Shown piece by piece: positions 7,498 to 15,031 of a DNA stretch of 20,682 bases. A model generated the notes under the pieces. That model searched no databases, had not been told where the DNA came from, and was given only the letters and a program-made list of their open reading frames with translations. This stretch comes from Actinomycetes bacterium (GTDB lineage Bacteria > Actinomycetota > Coriobacteriia > Coriobacteriales > Eggerthellaceae), in assembly GCA_023429565.1 (NCBI GenBank), contig JAEZDJ010000045.1, forward strand, positions 1 to 20,682, read 5' to 3'. The position numbers and the translations under genes were made by a program. Positions within the stretch are counted from its first letter, which is position 1. The number at the start of each line of letters is the position of its first letter.

Positions 7498-7589
7498 CCC
7501 GTTTGCCTGCGGGGCAAGAAACGAGGGAATTAATTCTGACCTATATTGTTACCTTGACCACAAGAGAGCACGCATTGCTTCCTGTTGGA

Positions 7590-7676
7590 TTGGCAAAAAT
7601 CGGGAGAAAAGAGCAATTTTGCCAAGAAGGAAAGTCCCTGTGAAATCCGCGAACTGGGACTTTCCTCTGATTCTTG
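7590..7676. repeat. Two tandem inverted repeats, possible structured RNA or double hairpin
   Basis: TTGGCAAAA (7590-7598) pairs with TTTTGCCAA (7617-7625) across 18 bases. Two bases later AGGAAAGTCCC (7628-7638) pairs with GGGACTTTCCT (7656-7666) across 17 bases. The second stem can be lengthened by CAAGAA (7623-7628) pairing with TTCTTG (7671-7676), which would compete with the first. The unit lies about 240 bases beyond the transporter stop and about 105 bases upstream of the patatin ATG. It could be a termination region, an attenuator of the patatin gene or a small RNA. Confidence 0.45.
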
Positions 7677-7907
7677 AAACGTCCGATAAAAATCTACCCA
7701 AAAGGAGGGAGTTTTTCCAATCCGCACCAGCCGGGCATCGTCCGCGCGAACGAATCCAGCACAGTCACCGCCGAGCGCATCCTCCTCCAAAGGGGGCACG
7801 CCAGTCAAATCGGCCTACCCCACAGAAGCCAAATGCTCCAGTCCAAACAATCCCGATTGCCACCTGAGCAGCATGATCGACGGATCGCCCTCGTGTGCGT
7901 TGGCGCA

Positions 7908-8489
7908 TTAGCGCATCCACGGTCTTCCCACGGGGAGCTTCACACCCGTGTCCTTGAGGGCAGTGGAAGCGCCCAGATACAAGGCGCAGGCAGCACAGAC
8001 AATGAGGTCGTACGCCGCAAAAAGCCCGGCAGCCTCACTCTGTGCGAATTCCCTCACATCGAGCCCGATAAACCCAAGCAACAAGGTTAGAAAAACAAGG
8101 GCGAGTGCCGTGTTTTGACGCAGTGCGCCCACGAACAGAACAGCAGTGAATATAGTCCAGGCGACAAGAAACCATCCCAAGTCAAAAACGCCCAGAGCAA
8201 ATGCAGGGAACAATCCACCCGCAGCGGGACTCGTGCCAAACGCAAGCAGCAGCACCAGAGATATCCAGAACGCCCCATATCCGGTAAAAGCCATGAATCC
8301 GAAATTGTTGCCCGTCTTGAATTCCATCAAACCGGCTACAAGCTGACACCCTCCGCCAAACACCAAGCCAAGCCATATCACGGGAGCCAGTCCTATGAGT
8401 CCTAAATTATGCAGTTGAAGGATGAACGTGGTCAGAGCGAATCCCGCAAGGCCTATGACTGCGGGGTTCCCGAGCTTGTTCTCGGCCAT
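7908..8489 (-). CDS. Acetate/succinate uptake transporter, GPR1/FUN34/YaaH family
   Basis: This 193-residue membrane protein belongs to the AceTr family (SatP/YaaH in E. coli), which moves acetate and sometimes succinate across the cytoplasmic membrane. The diagnostic NPAVIGL, a variant of NPAPLGL, is at residues 8-14, followed by six hydrophobic segments: GLAGFALTTFILQL, GLAPVIWLGLVFGG, FWISLVLLLAFG, WFLVAWTIFTAVLFV, ALALVFLTLLLGF and LIVCAACALYLGAS. The usual FxxGxxQ region appears as GGGCQLVAGLMEF. Length is normal. The start ATG at 8489 has AAGGAG six bases upstream. It is divergent from reductase 1 across a 510-base, AT-rich control region, so organic-acid uptake or export and the reductase may be regulated together; that link is inference. 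Confidence 0.92.
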   Translation of the reverse strand: MAENKLGNPAVIGLAGFALTTFILQLHNLGLIGLAPVIWLGLVFGGGCQLVAGLMEFKTGNNFGFMAFTGYGAFWISLVLLLAFGTSPAAGGLFPAFALGVFDLGWFLVAWTIFTAVLFVGALRQNTALALVFLTLLLGFIGLDVREFAQSEAAGLFAAYDLIVCAACALYLGASTALKDTGVKLPVGRPWMR

Positions 8490-8635
8490 TCCAACTCCTT
8501 TCCTCTGGGGTTGTCGTTACCTTGTCTTGCATAGGTCCACCCGCGGGCCCTCGAGTGTTCCGCACAGGATACCGGCGAAACCTTTGCGCAAACCCGGCTC
8601 CGCCGCAAACGGCTTTATCCAAAGGGTTACGGGTA

Positions 8636-8745
8636 ATCTTTGTAAGATAAATGAGTTATTGTTCATATATCCTTAATTACTATTACTTGAACAGGCAATA
8701 TTCTTTATACAACCTTGTAATAGTTACAATGTTTTTATGCATTTC
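8636..8745. promoter_or_regulatory. AT-rich cluster of dyads, candidate operators
   Basis: This tract is much richer in A and T than the surrounding DNA. It contains ATCTT-TGT-AAGAT (8636-8648), TGTTCA (8660-8665) facing TGAACA (8688-8693), and the perfect TTGTAA-TAG-TTACAA (8715-8729). The last contains T-N11-A, the core of LysR-type binding sites. TTGTAA also occurs at 8640-8645. A LysR gene lies beyond reductase 1, making it a candidate ligand, by inference. Confidence 0.5.
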
Positions 8746-8895
8746 ACAGGACAGGCCCGCAAGGTCTCTCCTCTCTCTTACTCAAGGCATAGTCGCTGCA
8801 CCCACCAGAAACAGCGAAGGGCCGCAAAACCGAGACAAAGACCGTGTCCCCCCTTGACGCCAACCAACGGTTGTCTCAATTCAACTCTTCACTGC

Positions 8896-8924
8896 TTGAG
8901 GCCTGCGCCCCTACGGAAAATAAT
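8896..8924 (+). promoter_or_regulatory. Sigma-70-like promoter of reductase 1
   Basis: TTGAGG (8896-8901) and AATAAT (8919-8924) are separated by exactly 17 bases and match four and five consensus positions. Transcription would start near 8931, leaving a leader of about 70 bases before the ATG at 9000. Confidence 0.5.
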
Positions 8925-8958
8925 CTGTCATGGGACGTTCCATAAAACAGAGATAGCA

Positions 8959-8972
8959 GGGCCATCTGGCCC
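8959..8972 (+). promoter_or_regulatory. Perfect dyad in the leader of reductase 1
   Basis: GGGCCA-TC-TGGCCC is a perfect 6-2-6 inverted repeat about 28 bases upstream of the reductase ATG. It may be a repressor site or a small leader hairpin. Confidence 0.35.
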
Positions 8973-8999
8973 AAGGATCAAGGGGAGAGGAACCATCAC

Positions 9000-10694
9000 A
9001 TGGACACATCATTCAGTCGCAGAAGCTTTTTGACCGGAGCCCTTACGGCTGGCGCAGCCATCGCTGGAACGGGGCTGGTCGGCTGTGCGCCAGCAAAAGC
9101 CAGCTCAGCGGAGCAGGATGTCCAAGCAGGAGCAAATGCAGGCGAGCCATCGTTCATGACGGCGCCCGAGCCCATTGCCGACAGCGAAATCATCGACACC
9201 ATCGACACCCAAGTCCTCGTCATCGGTGCCGGGTACTCCGGCCTCGCAGCAGCGCTGTCCGCAAAGGACGAGGGACTCGAAGTGCTCATTGTGGAGAAGA
9301 CCACTTCCGCCCAGGGCCGCGGCGCAGGCACAGGCGTCATCAACTCAACCTACGCCGTCAATCATGATGCAGCCGTCACCGATAAGCCTTCGGCGGCATT
9401 TCGTTGGTCACAGACGTGCGGCAACCGCATCAACGAGAATCTTGTCGGCATGTTCTTCGAGGAATCCGGCCCAGCCATGGACTGGTTGCTCGAAAAGGCG
9501 GAACAGGGCGGGTACAAGCTCAAGATCGACCTCTGGGATGGCTATTCACGCAACCCGCTGCTTCCCGATGAGGCTGGCTATCACATGCTCAGCCTCGACG
9601 AAGGCGCCTCGGGAGTGGCCGACTTCGACCAGACGAAATTCTTCACCGTGGAACTGCTGGCGAAGCTTGCCGACGCGGCAGGAATCAACTTCATGTTCGA
9701 GTCTCCTGCAGAGCAGCTTGTGAAGGAGGGAGACAAGGTCGTCGGCGCCGTCCTCAAGACTGCGGACGGGTACAAGAAGGTCATGGCATCGAAGGGCGTC
9801 GTCCTTGCCACGGGCGACATAGCGGGCGATGAGGAGATGCTTGATTACTATTGCCCCGTCGCAAAGAAGGCGCAGGCAATCTACACGCCCGTGGGAGCAA
9901 ACACGGGCGACGGGCACAAGATGGCCCTGTGGGCCGGCGGGGCAATGCAGGAAGCGCCGTTTCCCCCCATGCTTCACCCCCAGCGCTACGCCGACAAATC
10001 TTCCAACGAGCTCGAAGGCCCCTTCCTCTACGTCAACCCGCAGGGCGAGCGGTTCTTCAATGAAGGCACCTGGGTTCAGCCGCGCTCGCTCCAGATCATG
10101 ATGAACACAGAAGAGGGCATCGCCTATTCGGTGTTCGACGCGAACTGGCCCGCTGACCTCATGAGCAGCTTCCCTTATGGAGGAGGCATGTTCTGGGACT
10201 CCTTCCGCTACAAAGAGAGCTCCACCTATGCCGACACCATCACCTACTACCAGAAATCCCTCCAAGAGAACATCGAGGCCGGAACCGCCTTTGAGGCAAA
10301 CACCATCGAAGAGCTCGCCGAGAAAATGGGCGTGCCAGCCGAGCAGTTCAAGAAGACGGTCGAGCGATACAATGGACTGTGCGAAAAGAAGGACGACACC
10401 GACTTTCACAAACGCTCCGAGCTGCTCTACCCCCTCAAACAGGGACCGTTCTACGCGAACTCCGTCGGAGCATGCCTGCTCGTCGTCGTCGGCGGTGCAA
10501 AGGTTGACGAAAACCTGCAGGTCTTGAGCACCGACGGCAATCCCATCGAAGGCCTTTACGCCGTTGGCAACGTGTCAGGTGACCTGTACGCGGTAGATTA
10601 TCCCATCAATGTTCCAGGATGTTCCCACGGACGTTGTTTGACGTGGGGATACATTGTCGGCAAGGTGCTTGCTGGCACCTGGGATAGACCGTAG
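9000..10694 (+). CDS. Reductase 1: Tat-exported FAD-dependent reductase lipoprotein
   Basis: This 564-residue flavoprotein belongs to the fumarate reductase/urocanate reductase superfamily, whose members reduce carbon-carbon double bonds with electrons from the membrane. A twin-arginine signal (SRRSFLTG, Arg7-Arg8) is followed by a lipobox ending GLVGC (Cys29), so the mature protein is expected on the outer face of the membrane. The FAD-binding IGAGYSG (Gly76, Gly78, Gly81) and NTGDGHKMALWAGGA are intact. The substrate domain is atypical: after RFFNEGTW the position of the fumarate-reductase proton-donor arginine reads valine, and the HHTMGG histidine region reads LVVVGG. There is no haem or FMN-binding domain, so an external electron donor is needed. 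The ATG at 9000 has a GAGAGG site about nine bases upstream. A LysR gene follows on the same strand. Substrate unknown. Confidence 0.9.
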   Translation: MDTSFSRRSFLTGALTAGAAIAGTGLVGCAPAKASSAEQDVQAGANAGEPSFMTAPEPIADSEIIDTIDTQVLVIGAGYSGLAAALSAKDEGLEVLIVEKTTSAQGRGAGTGVINSTYAVNHDAAVTDKPSAAFRWSQTCGNRINENLVGMFFEESGPAMDWLLEKAEQGGYKLKIDLWDGYSRNPLLPDEAGYHMLSLDEGASGVADFDQTKFFTVELLAKLADAAGINFMFESPAEQLVKEGDKVVGAVLKTADGYKKVMASKGVVLATGDIAGDEEMLDYYCPVAKKAQAIYTPVGANTGDGHKMALWAGGAMQEAPFPPMLHPQRYADKSSNELEGPFLYVNPQGERFFNEGTWVQPRSLQIMMNTEEGIAYSVFDANWPADLMSSFPYGGGMFWDSFRYKESSTYADTITYYQKSLQENIEAGTAFEANTIEELAEKMGVPAEQFKKTVERYNGLCEKKDDTDFHKRSELLYPLKQGPFYANSVGACLLVVVGGAKVDENLQVLSTDGNPIEGLYAVGNVSGDLYAVDYPINVPGCSHGRCLTWGYIVGKVLAGTWDRP

Positions 10695-10761
10695 GGCGCC
10701 CTTTCCGCATTCTCGGATGACGCATGACCCTCCCCTCCATCATGCGCCATCGCCTTTAAGA

Positions 10762-10803
10762 TGGCTGGAACGGCCCCAATCTCATCCACGGCCGTTCCAG
10801 CCA
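10762..10803. terminator. 14-bp perfect inverted repeat after reductase 1
   Basis: TGGCTGGAACGGCC (10762-10775) and its exact complement (10790-10803) enclose 14 bases. It lies 67 bases after the reductase 1 stop and 59 before the LysR start. The stem is strong but no T tract follows, so it may be a terminator without a U tail or an operator for the LysR gene. Confidence 0.5.
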
Positions 10804-10862
10804 ATAAACCGATCGTGTTACCATGGCAGCGACATCCGGTTGCGACGGGAGGGCGCAAGACG

Positions 10863-11804
10863 ATGAACACCAAAAGCTACGAATACTTCGAGCAGACATA
10901 TCGGCTGCGAAGCTTCGCCAAAGCTGCGCGGGCCATCCCCATCTCGCCCCAAGGCCTGACCAAGGCAATTCGGTCTCTCGAATCAGAATTGGGCGCGCGC
11001 CTGTTCGATGACTCTGACCGAATCCAGACACCGACCGCCTACGGAGAGATATTCCACCGGTACGCCTGCCGAGCGATTGCCGCACAACAGGAACTCGGGA
11101 TGGAAATACGCGAAGAGAAACGGCGCTGCAGCACGACGACCATCCACGTGTGCTCTTCAACGGGCATTCTCGGAGCCATGGGAGAAGCCATCACCGACTT
11201 CGAGTCCGAGCATCCCGAAACGGTCATCGTCCTGGAAGACTACCCGGACTACATGTGCGAGGACCACCTCAGAACCGGTGAATGCTCCCTCGCCCTGACC
11301 CTCTGCCCCTACGATCCAGACTTCATCACGGTAGAGCTGTATGCGGACACCCATTACCTCTGGGTCAATCGAGACAATGCCCTGAGCGAGAAAGACGAGG
11401 CATCCCTGCCAGACTTGGATGGCCAAACGCTCATATCCGTCGGACCGGAATTCAAGTGGTATGACGAGATTGACAAGCGATGCGACCGTGCACATGTGCA
11501 CTGTGCCGCCCGCAAGACCTCATCAGAAATGAGCCTGATCCAACATCAAGTGCACAATGGGAAGGGCGTTGGATTGACGGTCCTGCATCAAGCCAAGCTA
11601 TTCGCCTTCGATGAGCAGGTCGTCGCCCTCCCCTTCCCGGACCTGCCCTGGCGCTTTGGCCTGTCCCATCTGAAGACGCATGTGCTCACTTCTCAAGAAA
11701 GGCAGTTCATCGAGTACCTTGCCAAGTACGCTCGGGCGATGAAGGGGAGAAATTGCGGAGTTTCAGGCAAAAGGGAGGCCAATGCATCGATTGACCTCCC
11801 TTGA
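10863..11804 (+). CDS. LysR-family transcriptional regulator (near reductase 1)
   Basis: This 313-residue DNA-binding regulator has a LysR winged helix-turn-helix at residues 1-60 (SFAKAARAIPISPQGL then TKAIRSLESELGARLF) and a periplasmic-binding-like effector domain at about 90-300 that should sense a small molecule. The recognition helix carries PQGL, a variant also seen in the second LysR protein of this window. I chose the ATG at 10863, which begins the normal LysR N-terminus (MNTKSYEYFEQTYRLRSF); GGGAGGG lies about ten bases before it. The frame is open back to 10761 across the inverted repeat, but that part has no family match. It follows reductase 1 in the same direction by 168 bases and is the likely regulator of it and perhaps of the divergent acetate transporter. 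The effector is unknown. Confidence 0.92.
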   Translation: MNTKSYEYFEQTYRLRSFAKAARAIPISPQGLTKAIRSLESELGARLFDDSDRIQTPTAYGEIFHRYACRAIAAQQELGMEIREEKRRCSTTTIHVCSSTGILGAMGEAITDFESEHPETVIVLEDYPDYMCEDHLRTGECSLALTLCPYDPDFITVELYADTHYLWVNRDNALSEKDEASLPDLDGQTLISVGPEFKWYDEIDKRCDRAHVHCAARKTSSEMSLIQHQVHNGKGVGLTVLHQAKLFAFDEQVVALPFPDLPWRFGLSHLKTHVLTSQERQFIEYLAKYARAMKGRNCGVSGKREANASIDLP

Positions 11805-11851
11805 CAAAAAACGAGATAAATCCCGATCAGTCACTCCACGAAGCATCCCGC

Positions 11852-11886
11852 GCGGAAATCATATTCCGCTCAAGCCGATTCGGCTT
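11852..11886. terminator. Two hairpins between convergent LysR and SpaA genes
   Basis: GCGGAA (11852-11857) pairs with TTCCGC (11864-11869), and AAGCCG (11872-11877) pairs with CGGCTT (11881-11886). The second is followed on the plus strand by TCACTTTTG and abuts the SpaA stop. Together they are a plausible two-way termination region. Confidence 0.45.
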
Positions 11887-12712
11887 TCACTTTTGTCGCC
11901 TCGCGCGCACGGCCCTCACGCTCAAACCGCCAACCGCTAAAGCCGCTAAAGCCATGGCTCCCAAGCCGCCGATCAGCGCGCCCAAACCGTCTCCCGTCTT
12001 CGCGGTATCAGACGCCGTTCCCGTCGTCTGGGACGAAGGGGGCGTCACCGGTTCGTCAATGCGGATGTTCTCGATACGTCCTAGGTCGGCGGAAACGTTT
12101 GAAGTGTCCAAGGTGACAGCATGAACCGCGTCGGACAGCACATAGCCTTCAGGCGCACTCGTCTCCTTGATCAGGTAGCTGCCTTGATCCCTGTTCTCGA
12201 AGACAACGGAGCCATCCGCGCCGCTCGTCATCGTTGCAAGGGGGGTGTCGACGGCGGGATCCTGAGAAGCGGACCAGATGCCAAACACCGCACCCGCAAG
12301 AGGATTTCCTGCCGCATCGACTTTCGTGAGAGACACCGAGCCAGGGCTGAGTTCGTTCACCACAGTCCCCAAATCGACATTGAGCTGCGCATTGGAACGG
12401 TGGCGGCATATGAGGCGCTCGTCGGCTCATAGCCCATGGGAGGGCTCACCTCCTGAATGAGGTACTCCCCTTGAGGTATATCGGCGAATGTCACCGATCC
12501 GTCAGCTCCGCTCGTCACCGTGGCGTAGGGTGCGTCCGTTTCAGGGTCATCCGTCGCATTCCATATCCCAAAGACCGCGCCAGAGAGGGGATTCTCGCTC
12601 TCTCCCACCTTGGTGAGCATGACGGAGCCGTTCGGGGGCCAGAGACTGCTGCAATCGCAAAGACGACGGCTACAACGCACAGGCAAAATGATAGCTTGCT
12701 GCTTGTTTTCAT
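11887..12712 (-). pseudogene. SpaA-repeat cell-surface protein, broken by two frame disruptions
   Basis: Read through its breaks this is a surface protein of about 275 residues. A signal peptide (MKTSSKLSFCLCVVAVVFAI, then AAVSG) starts at the ATG at 12712, with AAAGGG six bases upstream. Two SpaA/Cna-B-like domains of 79 residues follow. Each has the isopeptide lysine in SVxLTKV and the glutamate in YLIQEVSPP or YLIKETSAP, which form an internal cross-link in pilin domains. The C-terminus has AKTGD, a hydrophobic helix and RARRQK: a cell-wall sorting layout, but TAKTGD is a poor LPxTG. The frame is lost at a G5 run (12634-12638) and again near 12392-12398; restoring one base at each gives a continuous protein, six C on the coding strand at the first giving SGPPNGSV. 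The signal peptide abuts the repeats directly, so the large adhesin head usual in such proteins is absent or deleted. Confidence 0.8.
12109..12632 (-). repeat. Two tandem SpaA domain repeats of 237 bases
   Basis: Two units, 12396-12632 and 12109-12345, encode 79-residue domains with the same order of motifs: LTKV, NPLxGAVFGIW, TSGADGSV, YLIxE and a GY pair. They are offset by 287 bases. The units are clearly related in protein but diverged in DNA, so this is an old duplication, not recent slippage. Confidence 0.7.
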
Positions 12713-13101
12713 GGTCATCCCTTTCTGTTGGCATCGCATTTTCTGCATGGAGCAGCCTCTGAGAAGGGCTCCATGCATGAGTCATCAATGCTTTCCATGG
12801 CATGCATTGAACAAGACGCGAACCGTGCTTACTATGAAATGTATGCCTCGGCCCCGCCAAAGGCAACTTCGTGCCCTTAGCATTTCGGAAACGACCCGAT
12901 ATCGCGAATTCGGCCATCGTCTCGAAAACCGAGCGTCGGCCAAGAAAGGAATCTCGCCAAAGACAAAGGGACCGCCCCTCAATCCTTTGGCTCAAAACTG
13001 AGGATTGAGGGGTGGTCCCCTGCGGGCAGCATGATCAATCAGACCTGTTCAGCTTGGCATCCGTTCAGGCAAGGCAACGATGGCGAAGCATGCTGCAAAA
13101 G
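12713..13101. other. 389-base intergenic region upstream of the SpaA gene
   Basis: No gene is supported. It contains the ribosome site and presumably the promoter of the SpaA gene on the minus strand, and the strong hairpin at 12968-13019. The open frames crossing it lack ribosome sites and family character. Confidence 0.55.
12968..13019. terminator. 19-bp hairpin downstream of reductase 2, terminator or REP-like element
   Basis: The arms at 12968-12986 and 13001-13019 are complementary over 19 bases with a single G-T type mismatch, around a 14-base loop. The arms begin GGGACC and end GGTCCC. On the minus strand it lies 82 bases after the reductase 2 stop and is followed by TTTGTCTTT, so it can terminate that gene. 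Its length and near-perfect symmetry also resemble a dispersed palindromic (REP-like) element; only one copy is seen in this window. Confidence 0.6.
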
Positions 13102-14769
13102 CTACTTGCTCCAGTGTTCCTTTGCCTTGTCGTACGATGCCTCCTTGGTGGGCTCCATGGTTCCGGTCATTGCATGGATTGCCGCATATCGTCCCATGGT
13201 TATATACGAGCCACAGCACAATCCTCCTTGATACAGGTTCCATTCCAGGCCTCCGCAAACGTTGCCGGCGCCTGAGCCGACAGAATACAGGCCCGGGATG
13301 GGCTGGTTGTCGTCATCAAGCACGCGGCAGTTGCCATCGATCTCGACTCCTGCGTTGATGGCGCTGCAGCGGATCCATTGACGCACGCCCCAATACGGAG
13401 GAGTGTCAATTGGCTTGAGCTTGGCTTTGGCCAGACCAAACTCTTGGTCAACGCCCGAAGCACAGTAGTGGTTCCACTCTTCGACGCGTTTTTTGAGCTC
13501 TGCGGCAGGCAGGCCAAGCGTATCGGCAAGCTCGTCAAGCGTGTCGGCACGATGGGTGTCGATAAGCCCCGTGTAAACGCCCACAGGGTTTTCCTGCAAC
13601 CCAGGGATATATGCCTCCAAAGCTTTCGGCGTGACGGACGCTCCGTACTTGGCGGCAAAATCATTGTCGAAAATGCGAAAGAAGTGGCCGGGGTCATCGG
13701 CGTCCTTGTTCCATTGCAGGGACAGATCCCAAGATTCCATGGGTATGTCCTCGTTCATGAAACGTTTGCCCTCTTCATTGAGAGCCATGAAAGGGACGCC
13801 CGTCAGCGCGAGGGGCGCCGCATCCATGTCATGCATGGTTTTCGCATGATTCACCGGGACCATACGCGCCCCAACCGCCATGTTCATCAGAATGCCGTCT
13901 GCCGTCTTGTTCACCTGCTTGCGCTGGAAGCGAACGACATCGGGAGAATAGCGCTTGACCAGACTTTCGTTGTTCTGATAATCGCCCGCTGCCACGATCA
14001 CGGCCTTGGTGGCATTGAATTTGATATAGCCTTCGCTGGTCTTTCCCACCACTCCGACGACCGAACCATCGTCTGACTGGACAAGCTGGACCGCCGGCGT
14101 GCTGTAGAAGAATTCCGCACCCTCCGTCTCGGCCTTTTCGGCAAGCTTCGTCATGATGTCTTGGTTGTTGATGGGCTTGGGGCCGAAGAAATTGCTGGCC
14201 ACCGTTATGTAGCTGCCCTCATCGAAGTCAGTGCGGACGGTCGATGCCATCATAGGCGGCAGGTCGACCTCAAGCGACTGGTCAAGCAGCCACATCATGG
14301 TCTCTCCCGCGTGATCGACATACAGGTCAAGCAAGGCGGGATTCATGCGATAGCCACCTGTTTTACGCCACTCCTGCTTATATTGCAGCTTGCCGATCTC
14401 ATTGCTTTCCTGAAGCACCGGGCCGGAAGATCCGTTGCCGTTGGCAACGACGATGCTCTCCTTCTGCAGGCAAGCCACGCTCGCCCCTTCTTCCAAGGCG
14501 GTGCAGATCGCTGGCACGCCAGCCGTGCCAGCACCCACCACCACGATGTCATACGTTTTTTCTTCTACAAATGACGTGATAGGCTCAAGTTCGACAAGGG
14601 AATTGTCGAAATCAGCTTGCACGGTTCCCTCGGGAAGCTCGCTTCCCTGGCTTGAACCATTGCTTTCAGAAGCCTTGCTTGAAGGCGCACAGCCCACCAA
14701 AGCTCCAAAAGCGCCCATGCCGCCAACCAAGGCGCTTCCCTTGAGAAAATCCCTCCGATTGAGTTCCAT
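13102..14769 (-). CDS. Reductase 2: Tat-exported FAD-dependent reductase lipoprotein
   Basis: This 555-residue flavoprotein is of the same superfamily as reductase 1. A twin-arginine signal (NRRDFLKG, Arg5-Arg6) leads to a lipobox ending ALVGC (Cys27). After a Ser-rich linker comes the FAD motif VVGAGTAG (Gly79, Gly81, Gly84) and VIVAAGDYQNN. The RFMNED region, where fumarate reductases have the catalytic arginine, reads PMESWD, and the HHTMGG region reads RCSAINAG, so the active site differs from fumarate reductase and also from the other two proteins here. The C-terminal cofactor region GLYSVGSGAGNVCGG is normal. No electron-transfer domain is present. The ATG at 14769 has AAGGGG about five bases upstream. 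It is divergent from the membrane LuxR regulator across 262 bases, which is its likely controller. Substrate unknown. Confidence 0.9.
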   Translation of the reverse strand: MELNRRDFLKGSALVGGMGAFGALVGCAPSSKASESNGSSQGSELPEGTVQADFDNSLVELEPITSFVEEKTYDIVVVGAGTAGVPAICTALEEGASVACLQKESIVVANGNGSSGPVLQESNEIGKLQYKQEWRKTGGYRMNPALLDLYVDHAGETMMWLLDQSLEVDLPPMMASTVRTDFDEGSYITVASNFFGPKPINNQDIMTKLAEKAETEGAEFFYSTPAVQLVQSDDGSVVGVVGKTSEGYIKFNATKAVIVAAGDYQNNESLVKRYSPDVVRFQRKQVNKTADGILMNMAVGARMVPVNHAKTMHDMDAAPLALTGVPFMALNEEGKRFMNEDIPMESWDLSLQWNKDADDPGHFFRIFDNDFAAKYGASVTPKALEAYIPGLQENPVGVYTGLIDTHRADTLDELADTLGLPAAELKKRVEEWNHYCASGVDQEFGLAKAKLKPIDTPPYWGVRQWIRCSAINAGVEIDGNCRVLDDDNQPIPGLYSVGSGAGNVCGGLEWNLYQGGLCCGSYITMGRYAAIHAMTGTMEPTKEASYDKAKEHWSK

Positions 14770-14974
14770 GGTTCCCCTTCCTGTTCTCAAGACATCTCCT
14801 ATGCACGCAGCACTGCACGGCTCCGACAGCCGCATGCAGGCATGCCTTTTAGTTGTACACAGTTTGTAGGCCCCCTGTCCTCCCATAAAAAACGGGTACC
14901 AGGTGATTCGTTCGAGAAACGTGACCATAAAATAGGGGAATTTGCCTCAAGGAGCATCAATCCAGCCGGAAACG

Positions 14975-15003
14975 TGGTCAAAAGGCACGCGGTTTGATAT
15001 AAG
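14975..15003 (+). promoter_or_regulatory. Possible promoter of the LuxR-type regulator
   Basis: TGGTCA (14975-14980) and TATAAG (14998-15003) are spaced 17 bases apart, with four and five consensus matches. The leader would be about 20 bases and would include the AGGAGG at 15015-15020. Confidence 0.4.
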
Positions 15004-15031
15004 ATACCGAAGAAAGGAGGGGTCCTTGTTC

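Larger units (their letters stand above)
7485..7907. other. Intergenic region with two tandem inverted repeats
   Basis: The stretch between the patatin and transporter genes holds no convincing gene; the open frames on both strands are low-complexity and lack family character. It contains the likely patatin promoter (7492-7497 on the minus strand), a GAATTAATTC palindrome (7527-7536) and two adjacent strong inverted repeats at 7590-7676, listed separately. Confidence 0.6.
8490..8999. other. 510-base divergent control region between the acetate transporter and reductase 1
   Basis: No gene is supported here. From the left it holds the transporter leader, an AT-rich core at about 8636-8745 with dyads, a good sigma-70-like promoter for reductase 1 at 8896-8924, an imperfect dyad at 8929-8942 around the expected transcription start, and a perfect 6-2-6 dyad at 8959-8972 in the leader. 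Confidence 0.7.

Noticed and set aside
7656..7665. GGGACTTTCC, identical to a eukaryotic NF-kappaB site
   Set aside because: A coincidence in bacterial DNA; it is one arm of the local inverted repeat.
7530..7808. A 92-residue minus-strand open frame between the patatin and transporter genes
   Set aside because: No ribosome site or domain character, and it runs through both inverted repeats.
9546..10409. A 287-residue minus-strand open frame inside reductase 1
   Set aside because: It is a shadow of the well-supported reductase frame.
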